Positions 15,855-23,498 of a stretch of DNA of 41,439 bases are shown here, in pieces (the stretch's first letter is position 1; each line of letters begins with the position of its first letter). The translations under genes and the position numbers were made by a program. Origin of the DNA: DATMGU01 sp035555315 (lineage in GTDB: Bacteria; Pseudomonadota; Alphaproteobacteria; ATCC43930; CGMCC-115725). Location: NCBI GenBank assembly GCA_035555315.1, contig DATMGU010000061.1, forward strand, positions 1 to 41,439. The letters are read 5' to 3'. Below the pieces are notes generated by a model, which saw only the letters and a list, made by a program, of their open reading frames with translations, made no database searches and had not been told where the DNA came from.

Positions 15855-17402
15855 GAGGGCGGCGGCCTCGGTCTCTCGCCCGCGCAGCGGTATTTCCTTT
15901 ATGCACAACGCGGCGACGACAGCCGGCAGCGATACCAGCGCCGCGACCAGGAAGATGCGCGAGAACGCCGGCGGCAGCGCGCGGGCCAGGGCGTCGACCA
16001 GTTGCGGCGTCAAGTGCCCGGAGGCTTGATCGAGGTGGAACAAGGCCAAGCCCGGCAGCGGTCCCAGCAGCTCATGCCCAGGCACCGCGCTCGCCGCCGT
16101 ATTGAGGCCGGCGACCAGGACGGTACTCAACAGCGAGACGCCGAACGCGCCGCCGATCAGCCGGAAGAACATCACGCAGGACAGCCCGATCCCGGTATCG
16201 CGGGCGGCGAGCGCGTTCTGCACCGGCACGATGATCGGCGCCAGTTGAAAGCCGAACGACGCGCCCAAAATGCCCGTCGCGACGATATCGAAGCCCAGCG
16301 AGTGGCCGAGCCCGACATAGGCGATCGCCAGACAGGCGAGTGTCATGACCGAGGTGCCGATGATCGGGAAAATCCGATACCGTCCGGTCCGCGTCAGCAG
16401 CTGGCCGGCCAGGAACGAACCGGCGACGGTTCCGCCGGTCATCGGGATCAGCCGCGCGCCGGCCAGATCGGGCGCCAAGCCGCCGACCAGCTCGTAATTC
16501 AGCGGCACCAGGATCGTCAGCCCGATCATGACCATCGACATCGACAGGGAGAGGATGCAGGCGCAGGAAAAAATCGAGTTGCCGAACAGGCGCAGCGGCA
16601 GCATCGGTTCCGGCGCCACCCGTTCGCGCAGGATCAGGCCGACGACGAAGACCAGGCCGATCACGAGCGGACCGATGACGCCCGCCGAGATGAGATCGCT
16701 CACCTGCTCCACATTGCCGACGCCGATCAGCAGGGGCGTCGTTGCCAGCAGGATGAGGAGGGCACCCAGCCAGTCGATCACCGGTTTTTTGTCCGGGAGG
16801 CGAAGACGCTTCAGCGTCCGGTTGGACAAGGCGAAGGCGGCCAGGCCGAGCGGCACGTTGATCCAGAAGATCCAGTGCCAGGTGAGATCGTCGGCGAAGA
16901 GGCCGCCGAGGATCGGTCCGAGGATGCTCGAAATCGCGAACATGCTAGAGAAATAGCCCTGGTACCGGCCCCGTTCGCGCGGCGCCACCACATCGGCGAT
17001 GACCGCCTGCGACACCGAGCGCAACCCGCCGCCACCGATGCCCTGCAGCACGCGCGCCGCGATCAGCTCGGGCATGGTCTGAGACAGGGCGCACAGCACC
17101 GAGGCGCCGACGAACAGGCCGATGGAGGTCAGCAGGATCGGCCGCCTGCCGTATAGGTCGCTCAGCCGGCCATAGATCGGCGTCACCGTGGTCGACGCGA
17201 TCAGATATCCCGAGACCACCCAGGACATCAGCTGCCAGCCCTGGAGATCGCGCGCCATGGTGGAGAGCGACGTCGCCACGATGGTCTGATCGAGGCCGGC
17301 GAGAAACATCGCCAGCATCAAGCCGGAAATGATCGACAGGATTTCCGGCTGGGTAAACTCGGTCGTGTCGCCGGCAGCCTTGGGCTGAGGTCGTGCGGCC
17401 AT
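15846..17402 (-). CDS. MFS transporter, DHA2 family (14-TMS drug:H+ antiporter type)
   Basis: Inner-membrane exporter of 518 residues. Motif A of the family is visible in GRLSDLYGRRPIL, the DHA2 motif in LAGLDQTIVATSLSTM near the N-terminus, motif C-like RVLQGIGGGGLRS, and many hydrophobic segments consistent with 14 helices, as in EmrB/QacA proteins. No EmrA-type membrane-fusion partner is adjacent. A GTG start at 17414 is possible, but the ATG at 17402 is favoured by the AAGGG just upstream. A TAG stop lies inside a short tandem duplication. Substrate is unknown; multidrug or metabolite efflux is usual for the family. Confidence 0.9.
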   Translation of the reverse strand: MAARPQPKAAGDTTEFTQPEILSIISGLMLAMFLAGLDQTIVATSLSTMARDLQGWQLMSWVVSGYLIASTTVTPIYGRLSDLYGRRPILLTSIGLFVGASVLCALSQTMPELIAARVLQGIGGGGLRSVSQAVIADVVAPRERGRYQGYFSSMFAISSILGPILGGLFADDLTWHWIFWINVPLGLAAFALSNRTLKRLRLPDKKPVIDWLGALLILLATTPLLIGVGNVEQVSDLISAGVIGPLVIGLVFVVGLILRERVAPEPMLPLRLFGNSIFSCACILSLSMSMVMIGLTILVPLNYELVGGLAPDLAGARLIPMTGGTVAGSFLAGQLLTRTGRYRIFPIIGTSVMTLACLAIAYVGLGHSLGFDIVATGILGASFGFQLAPIIVPVQNALAARDTGIGLSCVMFFRLIGGAFGVSLLSTVLVAGLNTAASAVPGHELLGPLPGLALFHLDQASGHLTPQLVDALARALPPAFSRIFLVAALVSLPAVVAALCIKEIPLRGRETEAAALAE

Positions 17403-17475
17403 GGCACCCTTCACAATGCTGCGGACACCTTACCGGTGCGCGGCCCCGCTGTGCAGCGCGATTGGTGCATTCCGT

Positions 17476-17543
17476 GAATGTCTAAACGCTGGGAATGTTT
17501 AAACGCCGGGAATGGCTAAACGCCGGGAATGTCTAAACGCCGG
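17476..17543. repeat. 17-bp tandem repeat, four copies, at the stop codon of the transaldolase-like gene
   Basis: Units GAATGTCTAAACGCTGG, GAATGTTTAAACGCCGG, GAATGGCTAAACGCCGG and GAATGTCTAAACGCCGG (17476-17543), one to three differences between copies. On the minus strand the first copy met contains the last two codons and TAG of the gene. Since 17 is not a multiple of three, the following copies place TAG, TAA and TAG at +17, +34 and +51, giving a stop in every frame. No spacers, so not CRISPR. Confidence 0.95.
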
Positions 17544-18219
17544 CGACGGCGTCCTCGAATGCCGCGGCGGCATCGCGTGTCCGAGGGTCGGCGAACAGCT
17601 CCGCCGCGATCTTGGCGCTGAAGGTGAAGGTATCCAGCCCCGCCGCCGCCAACCGGGCGAGGTCGCCGGCGCCGCGGATGCTGGCGACCAGCAGCCGAGT
17701 CGGGCTGCCGAGGCCGGTCAGGATCGCCTGCATCATCGCGACCTCGGCATGGCCGTCGCGGCCACTATCGTCGATCCGGCCGAGATAGGGGGCCGCGTAA
17801 TCGACCCCGGCGGCGGCGGCGGTCACCGCCTGGTGCGGGGCGTAAAGGGCGGTCAGCGTGGTCGGTATCCCGGCGGCGCGCAGTTCGCGCACGGCGATGA
17901 TGCCGTTCCGGGTGATCGGCACCTTGACCACGATGCGGGGATCCAGGGCGGCCAATTCCTTGCCGTGGGCGACCAGCCGCTCGGCGGTCACCCCCCAGGT
18001 CTGGGCGTGGACTTCGCGCATGCCGGCGGCGACGGCGCGGCTTACCAGCGCGCCGATCTCCGGCAGCCGGCAGGGGATATCCGCCGCCTTCAGCAGGGTC
18101 GGGTTGGAGGTCACCCCATAGAACAATCCGGTGCCGAGCCATTCATCCCATTCCGCCTGCTTGGCGGTGTCGAGAAACAGGCGCAGGCGGCTCGGCGATA
18201 GCGGTGCCGGAAGGGTCAT
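17533..18219 (-). CDS. Transaldolase / fructose-6-phosphate aldolase-like protein
   Basis: A 228-residue class I aldolase of the TalB/FSA fold. Seen are FLDTAK (16-21), the family signature GVTSNPTLL (35-43), Schiff-base Lys99 in IVVKVP and the GVDYAAPYLGRIDD stretch. Length is that of the short FSA/TalC-like subgroup (about 215-230) and not of full transaldolases (above 310). FSA enzymes cleave fructose 6-phosphate to dihydroxyacetone and glyceraldehyde 3-phosphate, or run transaldolase reactions. Its ATG overlaps the stop of the PfkB kinase gene upstream (ATGA), so the two are coupled. The Gln/Tyr residue that separates FSA from transaldolase was not resolved here. Confidence 0.9.
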   Translation of the reverse strand: MTLPAPLSPSRLRLFLDTAKQAEWDEWLGTGLFYGVTSNPTLLKAADIPCRLPEIGALVSRAVAAGMREVHAQTWGVTAERLVAHGKELAALDPRIVVKVPITRNGIIAVRELRAAGIPTTLTALYAPHQAVTAAAAGVDYAAPYLGRIDDSGRDGHAEVAMMQAILTGLGSPTRLLVASIRGAGDLARLAAAGLDTFTFSAKIAAELFADPRTRDAAAAFEDAVAGV

Positions 18220-19172
18220 GCGGTGGGGCCCGGGGCCAGACGTTGGAGCGCCGGCAGTTCATCAGACCAGGGCGGATTGGCGCCGCGTCGGCCGCAGGTG
18301 ATCCCGGCCGCCTGGATCGCGACGCCGATCAGCGCACGCAGCACCTCGTCCGGCAAAGCCGCGAGCGCCGACGCGTTCAGGCAATCGATCCGCGCCATGG
18401 CGGCGAGCAGACCGCCCATGAACGTGTCGCCGGCGCCGACGGTATCGACCACGCTCACCGGCTCGGCCGGGCAACGCAGGCTGCCGCCCGATCTGAAAGC
18501 GGCGGCGCCCTCGCCGCCCAGGGTTACCACCACCAGCGCCGTCCCCTGGCGCAGCCAATCGGCGGCGATCGACTCATGCGTCCGGCCGGGCGCCAGCCAA
18601 TCGAGATCCGCGGCGCTGACCTTGATGACATCGGCGAGCCGCAGCATCGCCTCCAGGCGCTGTCGATAGGGACCCTCGGCCTCGATCATGCCGGGTCGGA
18701 TATTCGGGTCGAGCGACAGCAGCCGGCGGCCCTTCTGCTGGGCCATCAGGGCGGCGAAGCGATCGGCGCCCGGTTCGCCGAACAGCGAGATCGAGCCGAA
18801 ATGCAGCGCCCGTACCGCCTCCGGCAGGATAAAGCCCGGCGGCGGATCCCAGAAGCGGTGGGCCGCCTCGCGGTCATAGAAGACGTATTGCGGCTCGCCA
18901 TCGCCCAGGCTGACGAAGGCGAGCGTGCTCGGCCGGTCGAGTCGCCGCACCAGTGTTGTATCGACCTGGCTGTGCCGCAGCCCGGCGATCAACTGGTCGC
19001 CGAAGAAATCGGTCGAGATGCCGCCGAGAAAACCGGCCGGGGCACCGAGGCGCCCCATGGTGATGGCGATGTTATAGGGTGATCCGCCGACCGCCGGCAC
19101 ATAGGCGGCGTCGCCGCCTTCCGTATGGGCCGGTACGAAATCGATCAGGGCTTCGCCGCAGCTGATGATCAT
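18216..19172 (-). CDS. PfkB-family sugar kinase, fructokinase-like
   Basis: Phosphorylates a sugar with ATP. The 318-residue protein starts MIISCGEALIDFVP, has GGSPYNIAITMGRLG (N-terminal PfkB motif), the substrate lid region, and the C-terminal motif DTVGAGDTFMGG with catalytic Asp249. This pattern (CGEALIDF) is typical of bacterial fructokinases, but other sugars are possible. The frame is open upstream to 19493 antisense to the next gene; the ATG at 19172 is the first that begins the fold. It has no clear Shine-Dalgarno, only a run of seven T just before the ATG. It overlaps the aldolase gene by 4 bp. Confidence 0.9.
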   Translation of the reverse strand: MIISCGEALIDFVPAHTEGGDAAYVPAVGGSPYNIAITMGRLGAPAGFLGGISTDFFGDQLIAGLRHSQVDTTLVRRLDRPSTLAFVSLGDGEPQYVFYDREAAHRFWDPPPGFILPEAVRALHFGSISLFGEPGADRFAALMAQQKGRRLLSLDPNIRPGMIEAEGPYRQRLEAMLRLADVIKVSAADLDWLAPGRTHESIAADWLRQGTALVVVTLGGEGAAAFRSGGSLRCPAEPVSVVDTVGAGDTFMGGLLAAMARIDCLNASALAALPDEVLRALIGVAIQAAGITCGRRGANPPWSDELPALQRLAPGPTA

Positions 19173-19264
19173 AAAAAAACGCTTTCGGAATGCCGCTCTC
19201 GCCCGGATGATCGCCGACAGCGGCATCGCCAGCAAGCCCTCGCCGCCTTGTTGTCGGGCTGTTA

Positions 19265-19282
19265 GGCTGATTGTATTCAGCC
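19265..19282. promoter_or_regulatory. Possible operator, GGCTGA-N6-TCAGCC
   Basis: Perfect 6-bp arms around TTGTAT, in the divergent region between the sugar kinase (start 19172) and the M20 amidohydrolase (start 19312). It lies 30 bp before the latter, where a repressor site could sit. No bound regulator can be named. Confidence 0.3.
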
Positions 19283-19311
19283 GTGACCGCCCCAGATGTT
19301 TGGACCCCATC

Positions 19312-20487
19312 ATGCCCGTCAATAATCGAATTGCCGCCTTCGCCCCCGAGATGAGCGAGTGGCGCCACGACATCCATGCCCATCCGGAGTTGGGGCTGCA
19401 GGAGCATCGGACCAGCGAGCTGGTCGCCGGCAAGCTCGCCTCCTGGGGCATCGAGGTCACCCGAGGCCTCGCCGGCACCGGGTTGGTCGGCACGCTGCGC
19501 GCCGGGCAATCGACGCGGTCGATCGGTCTGCGCGCCGATATGGACGCGCTGCCGATGGAAGAGAAGAACGAGTTCGGTCATCGCTCGCAGACCCCGGGCG
19601 TGATGCATGCCTGCGGCCATGACGGTCATACGACGATGCTGCTGGGTGCTGCGAAGTACCTGGCCGAAACCCGGAACTTCGACGGCATCGTGCATTTCAT
19701 CTTCCAGCCGGCCGAGGAAGGCCCGGGCGGTGGCCGCATCATGGTCGAGGAAGGACTGTTCGACCGGTTCCCTTGCGACCAGGTCTACGCGGCCCATACC
19801 GATGCGAATATCCCGGTCGGCCGGATCACCGCGGTCGGCGGCCCGGTCTGCGCCGCGGCGGACGATTTCTGGATCCACATCACCGGCAAGGGCGGTCACG
19901 CGGCCCGGCCGCACCGGACGATCGATCCGGTCGTCGTAGGCGCCGCCATCGTCATGGCGCTGCAGACGATCGTGGCGCGGCGGATCGATCCGATCGACAA
20001 CGCGGTGCTGTCGATCACCCAATTTCATGCCGGGACCACCAATAATGTGATCCCTGAGGAAGCCACGCTGAACGGCACCGTGCGGACCTTCAAGCCGGAG
20101 GTGCAGGACGGCATGCAGGCGCTGCTGACCTCCGTCGCTCAAGCGACCGCGCTGGCGCACGGCGCCGAGGCACGGGTGGTCTATAACCGTGGTTATCCGC
20201 CGGTGGTGAACGCCGGTGCCGCCGCCGATCGCGCCGCCCTGGCCGCCGCCAAGGTGCTGGGCGAGGCGGGCGTGGTCCGCGACCATCCGCCGGGCATGGG
20301 CGGCGAGGATTTCGCCTATATGGCGCAGAAGGTACCCGGCTGCTTCGTGCGCATCGGCCAGGCCGGCGCCGACCAGCGGACCCATACGCTGGTGCATCAC
20401 CCGCGCTTCGATTTCAACGACGAGATCCTGCCGATCGGCGCCTCGTTCTGGTCCACCCTGGTCGAGCAGGAGCTGAACCGGAGTTGA
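19312..20487 (+). CDS. M20-family amidohydrolase (hippurate / N-acyl amino acid hydrolase type)
   Basis: A 391-residue metallo-amidohydrolase that cleaves N-acyl amino acids or similar amides. The start region RHDIHAHPELGLQEHRTS is the family hallmark; metal or catalytic residues appear in RADMDALP, HACGHDGHT (99-107, Cys101 and His103) and QPAEEGPGGG (132-141). The C-terminal dimer domain carries GMGGEDFAYMAQKVPG. The longer open frame begins at 19165, but the ATG at 19312 begins the conserved fold and follows the divergent gap. Specificity (hippurate, indole-acetyl or acetyl amino acids) is open. It ends 13 bp before the convergent HutC-like gene. Confidence 0.92.
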   Translation: MPVNNRIAAFAPEMSEWRHDIHAHPELGLQEHRTSELVAGKLASWGIEVTRGLAGTGLVGTLRAGQSTRSIGLRADMDALPMEEKNEFGHRSQTPGVMHACGHDGHTTMLLGAAKYLAETRNFDGIVHFIFQPAEEGPGGGRIMVEEGLFDRFPCDQVYAAHTDANIPVGRITAVGGPVCAAADDFWIHITGKGGHAARPHRTIDPVVVGAAIVMALQTIVARRIDPIDNAVLSITQFHAGTTNNVIPEEATLNGTVRTFKPEVQDGMQALLTSVAQATALAHGAEARVVYNRGYPPVVNAGAAADRAALAAAKVLGEAGVVRDHPPGMGGEDFAYMAQKVPGCFVRIGQAGADQRTHTLVHHPRFDFNDEILPIGASFWSTLVEQELNRS

Positions 20488-20500
20488 TGGTCGTCAGCGG

Positions 20501-21271
20501 TCAGGCCCGCACCGGCTTGAAGCGCCCGACCAGGCGATGGCGGTCGCCGGGGTGCCACAGGCGCACATAGGTGACCGGCTCCAGGCCGTTCCAGGTACGG
20601 CGCTCGACGACGAGACAGGCGGCATCCGGCGCCACGTCCAGCGGGGCGGATATCGCCTCCGGCGCCCCCTCGGCCGTGATCGCGTGTTCCGCCTCGGTCC
20701 AGGCGACGTTGTGCAGCAGCCACAAGCCCGGCGAGACCCGATCGAAATCCTGCTCGGCGGCGTCGGGAGATGCCGCGAGATTGATCAGCCGTTCCTCGAG
20801 CTGCAGGACCTGGCCGTCCGAAAAATGCCGGCAGACGAGCCACAGCAGGGGTGTGCCGTCATCGACGCCGATCGGTCCGCCGCGCTCGTCGCCCGGCTCC
20901 AGCAGCACCCGTTCCAGCAGCTCGAACCGATAGGCGGCACCACGCCGCTCGACCTCGGCGGCGATGTTCCAAATCTCGAAAACCGGGCGTTCGGGCGGGC
21001 GCACGGCCACGATGGTCCCGGATTTGCGGCGCCGTTCCACCAGACCGTCGCTCGCCAGGCTGCGGATCGCGCGGTGTACCGTCATGCGCGCGGCGCCGTA
21101 GCGTTCCATCAGGTCGAATTCCGACGGCACCCGGCTGCCCGGCGCCCAATCGCCATTCAGAATAGGCCGCGCGATCGCCCGCCGGATCTGCTGCCAGATC
21201 GGCCCGTCACCATCGAGATCGCGGGCAGGCTCGGGAAGGGCGTCAGGCATGAAAGATCCGGTTTCCGTCAT
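20501..21271 (-). CDS. GntR-family regulator, HutC subfamily (histidine utilization repressor-like)
   Basis: A 256-residue repressor: winged-helix domain (GPIWQQIRRAIARPILNGDWAPG, then RVPSEFDLMERYGAARMTVHRAI) followed by the UTRA ligand-binding domain. The WNIAAEVERRGA, LQLEERLINL, EQDF and ERRTWNGLEPVTYVRLWHPGDRHRL segments match HutC closely. HutC represses histidine degradation and is induced by urocanate, yet no hut gene is present in the window; it stands alone between the M20 hydrolase and a toxin-antitoxin pair. It may act on distant hut genes or on its M20 neighbour. The ATG at 21271 was chosen; an ATG at 21250 is also possible. Confidence 0.88.
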   Translation of the reverse strand: MTETGSFMPDALPEPARDLDGDGPIWQQIRRAIARPILNGDWAPGSRVPSEFDLMERYGAARMTVHRAIRSLASDGLVERRRKSGTIVAVRPPERPVFEIWNIAAEVERRGAAYRFELLERVLLEPGDERGGPIGVDDGTPLLWLVCRHFSDGQVLQLEERLINLAASPDAAEQDFDRVSPGLWLLHNVAWTEAEHAITAEGAPEAISAPLDVAPDAACLVVERRTWNGLEPVTYVRLWHPGDRHRLVGRFKPVRA

Positions 21272-21356
21272 CTGCGCTATCACCGGTAGGCTGACGCCGG
21301 ATCCTCGCCGCAATCATCTTACCACACGATAACTAGCGTTGTTGGGGCTCGACGTC

Positions 21357-21375
21357 TATACGGAATATCCGTATA
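21357..21375. promoter_or_regulatory. Putative operator of the BrnT-type toxin-antitoxin operon
   Basis: TATACGGA-ATA-TCCGTATA: perfect 8-bp arms with a 3-bp centre, 5 bp before the brnT ATG. It overlaps the most AT-rich, promoter-like DNA in the area. Toxin-antitoxin operons are commonly autoregulated by the antitoxin at such palindromes, and this antitoxin has a DNA-binding domain. Binding is inferred. Confidence 0.65.
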
Positions 21376-21380
21376 TTGGG

Positions 21381-21665
21381 ATGGTGAGCGCACCGGTGGA
21401 CTTCGAATGGGATGACGCGAAGGCTGCTGGAAATCTTGGCAAGCATGGCGTCTCCTTTGGCTATGGTACTCGTGTTTTTCTCGATCCTAACCGGATCGTG
21501 ATCGAGACCTTCCGACCACAAGATGGGGAGGACCGCCTCAAGGTAGTCGGACGGATCGAAAATCGAGTGTTCACCGTGGTTTGCGTAATGCACGGCACGG
21601 TCTGTCGCGTCATTTCGGTGCGCCGTAGCAATAGCGGTGAGGAGAAGGCTTATGGCGACCGTTAA
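21381..21665 (+). CDS. brnT: BrnT-family ribonuclease toxin
   Basis: A 94-residue toxin of the type II system BrnTA (RelE-like RNase fold). The N-terminus VDFEWDDAKAAGNLGKHGVSF is the family hallmark, and the later RVISVRRSNSGEEKAYG provides the basic and aromatic residues of the RNA-binding site. An upstream TTG at 21339 would add 14 residues across the operator, so the ATG at 21381 is preferred. The stop overlaps the following antitoxin gene by 14 bp. By family, it inhibits translation when the antitoxin is lost. Confidence 0.92.
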   Translation: MVSAPVDFEWDDAKAAGNLGKHGVSFGYGTRVFLDPNRIVIETFRPQDGEDRLKVVGRIENRVFTVVCVMHGTVCRVISVRRSNSGEEKAYGDR

Positions 21666-22011
21666 ATTCACCCTCGATGCTGCCAACCCGCCAAATTTGA
21701 CGGAGCGGGAACGGCAGAGTCTCGATACGCTGACACCAGGGGATATCGAGGCGAAGGCCGCAACCGATTTGGACAATCCACCCATCACGGAGGCGGAATT
21801 TGACCGTGCCCGATCGGCCAGTTTCGTCAAACACGTAAGGGCGCGGACGGGCTTGTCGCAAGCCGAGTTCGCAAGACGCTTCCGCATCAACTCCGCGCGA
21901 CTCCGTGACCTTGAGCAGGGCCGCACCGCCTGCGACAGCGCCCTGCTTGCCTATCTGAAGGTCATAGATCACGTTCCAGTTGTCGTGGAGAAGGTGCTGG
22001 CAGAGGACTGA
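21652..22011 (+). CDS. HTH (XRE-like) antitoxin partner of BrnT
   Basis: A 119-residue protein. The N-terminal part (FTLDAANPPNLTERERQSLDTLTPGDIE) is acidic and probably unstructured, the middle ITEAEFDRARSA likely contacts the toxin, and the C-terminal half has an XRE-type helix-turn-helix (TGLSQAEFARRFRINSARLRDLEQGR, 72-97). BrnA proteins usually carry a ribbon-helix-helix domain; here the binding domain is a phage-repressor-like HTH, as in other mixed antitoxins. It overlaps brnT, so antitoxin function is strongly suggested by position. It probably binds the palindrome at 21357-21375. Confidence 0.85.
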   Translation: MATVKFTLDAANPPNLTERERQSLDTLTPGDIEAKAATDLDNPPITEAEFDRARSASFVKHVRARTGLSQAEFARRFRINSARLRDLEQGRTACDSALLAYLKVIDHVPVVVEKVLAED

Positions 22012-22109
22012 TTTCGCGCTGACGGCCGCGACCATAAGGGGTATTTGTCGGCCAACGCTTCGGTCGCCGCCGAAACGTTGCCGACTGACCGGAGGCGGCG
22101 GTCCGGGCT

Positions 22110-22817
22110 ATGCTGCTTCCCATGGTCACCATGATCTCCGGCAATACCCTCGCCCATGTCGCCGCGCTGATCGGCGATGTCGCCCGGGCCAACATCCTGT
22201 CGGCGCTGATGGATGGCCGGGCGCTGACCGCCGGTGAACTGGCCTGGCATGCCGGTGTCAGCGCGCCGACCACCAGCGGCCATCTGGCGAAACTTACCGA
22301 GGCTGAGCTCATCGCGGTCGAGAAGCAGGGGCGCCACCGCTACTACCGGCTGGCCTCGGCGGAGGTCGCTCAGGCTTTGGAGGCGTTGATGGCCGTCGCC
22401 GCCCAGGGGCCGCGCCGGCATCGTCCGGTCGGCCCGCGCGACGAGGCGTTGCGGGCGGCACGGGTTTGCTACGACCATCTGGCGGGCCGGCTGGGGATCG
22501 CGCTCGCCGACGGGCTGTGCCTGCGCGGGCATGTCATCCTCGCCGATGGCGCCGGTGCCATCACCGTCGAGGGTCGGCGGTTCTTGCGGGATTTCGGTAT
22601 CGACCTCGCGGATGGCCCGCCCAGCGCCCGCCCGCTATGCCGCACCTGCCTCGATTGGAGCGAGCGGCGGCCGCACCTCGCCGGGCGGCTCGGGGCCGCC
22701 CTCTATACCCGCTGCGTCGATCTCGGCTGGCTGGAGCGGGTCAAGGACAGCCGGGCGGTCAGGGTGACCGCGAAGGGCCGCGACGGCCTCGCTCAGACCT
22801 TCGATATCACCCTATAG
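22110..22817 (+). CDS. ArsR-family transcriptional regulator with C-terminal extension
   Basis: A 235-residue regulator. Residues from about 10 to 95 are an ArsR-type winged helix (LIGDVARANILSALMDGRALTAGELA...APTTSGHLAKLTEAELIAVEKQGRHRYYRLA), including the typical wing GRHRYYRL. The C-terminal half (RRFLRDFGIDLADGPPSARPLCRTCLDWSERRPHLAGRLGAAL) belongs to the larger ArsR members such as YdfF-like regulators. Cysteines occur in the CRTCLDW stretch, which might bind metal. Target genes are unknown; it stands between the toxin-antitoxin pair and the liv operon end. ATGs at 22122 and 22131 are alternative starts. Confidence 0.88.
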   Translation: MLLPMVTMISGNTLAHVAALIGDVARANILSALMDGRALTAGELAWHAGVSAPTTSGHLAKLTEAELIAVEKQGRHRYYRLASAEVAQALEALMAVAAQGPRRHRPVGPRDEALRAARVCYDHLAGRLGIALADGLCLRGHVILADGAGAITVEGRRFLRDFGIDLADGPPSARPLCRTCLDWSERRPHLAGRLGAALYTRCVDLGWLERVKDSRAVRVTAKGRDGLAQTFDITL

Positions 22818-22841
22818 TGAGCCCTGCATAGTGAGTCTGCC
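22814..22841. repeat. Possible 14-bp duplication at the ArsR-like stop codon
   Basis: ATAGTGAGCCCTGC (22814-22827) is followed at once by ATAGTGAGTCTGCC (22828-22841): the first eight bases are identical and the rest partly so. The gene's TAG, followed in frame by TGA, lies in the first copy. This is the weakest of the stop-codon duplications in the window and may be chance. Confidence 0.4.
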
Positions 22842-22860
22842 GGACGGATCCGCGACCCTG

Positions 22861-23496
22861 TCAGCGGGGAGGATCGGCATTCAGCATGGCCGAGACATGG
22901 GTTTTCCAATAGGTCAGCAGCCGCTGGAAATAGGCCGGGTCCGGGCGCAGCACCGATTGAAACCCCATGCCGCGCAGCAGGCAGAGTGTCGCGTTGAACG
23001 CGGTCTCCAACTCGCGGGCGGGGATGCCGCTCTTGGCGAAGAAGTGGCGCCAGATCCGATCCAGCTCGGCATGGAAATCATGGACGATGGGGACCAGCCG
23101 TTTGTGCAGCAGCGGGTTGTGCCGTGCCTCGGCGACGTGCTCGATGGTCACCAGGAACAACTCCCCGGAAAACCGGACCCACAGCTCGTCGAGAAAATCC
23201 GAGACGGTCAGCCGGCCCTCCTTGAGGCGCATCGCCAGGGCCGATATCTCCGCGGTCGCCGCGGTCAGTTGCCACTCGACCGCCTGGACGACCAGATCCT
23301 CCTTGCTGTCGAAATGATGGTTGAGGGCGCCACGCGACACGCCGGCGCGGTTGGCGATCTCGGCCGTGGTCGCCCGGCTATAGCCATGCTCGAACAGTGC
23401 CTGGATGGTCGCGGCCAGCAGCAGGCGCCTGGTCTCGTGGCTGCGTTCCTCCTGCGTCCGGCGCGGTTTCCTCGATATCGAGGCGACGGTCGACAT
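22861..23496 (-). CDS. TetR-family transcriptional regulator
   Basis: A 211-residue regulator with an N-terminal helix-turn-helix (RRLLLAATIQALFEHGYSRATTAEIANRAGVSRGALNHHFDSKEDLV, about 23-68) and a variable ligand domain. It follows the GAF-domain gene by only 2 bp and is the last gene of the minus-strand liv operon, so it probably regulates that operon or is feedback-controlled with it. The ATG at 23496 starts right after the GAF stop; a longer reading to 23706 would overlap that gene. Ligand is unknown. Confidence 0.92.
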   Translation of the reverse strand: MSTVASISRKPRRTQEERSHETRRLLLAATIQALFEHGYSRATTAEIANRAGVSRGALNHHFDSKEDLVVQAVEWQLTAATAEISALAMRLKEGRLTVSDFLDELWVRFSGELFLVTIEHVAEARHNPLLHKRLVPIVHDFHAELDRIWRHFFAKSGIPARELETAFNATLCLLRGMGFQSVLRPDPAYFQRLLTYWKTHVSAMLNADPPR

Positions 23497-23498
23497 CG

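Noticed and set aside
15144..17156. 670-residue plus frame opposite the GntR and MFS genes
   Set aside because: Spans two real minus-strand genes; Arg/Gln/Asp-rich composition typical of antisense frames.
12495..17543. Tandem arrays considered as CRISPR
   Set aside because: Units are directly adjacent with no spacers, only 17-18 bp long, and no cas gene is near.
19165..19311. N-terminal extension of the M20 amidohydrolase
   Set aside because: Adds 49 residues unlike any M20 protein and covers the divergent promoter region; the ATG at 19312 begins the conserved fold.
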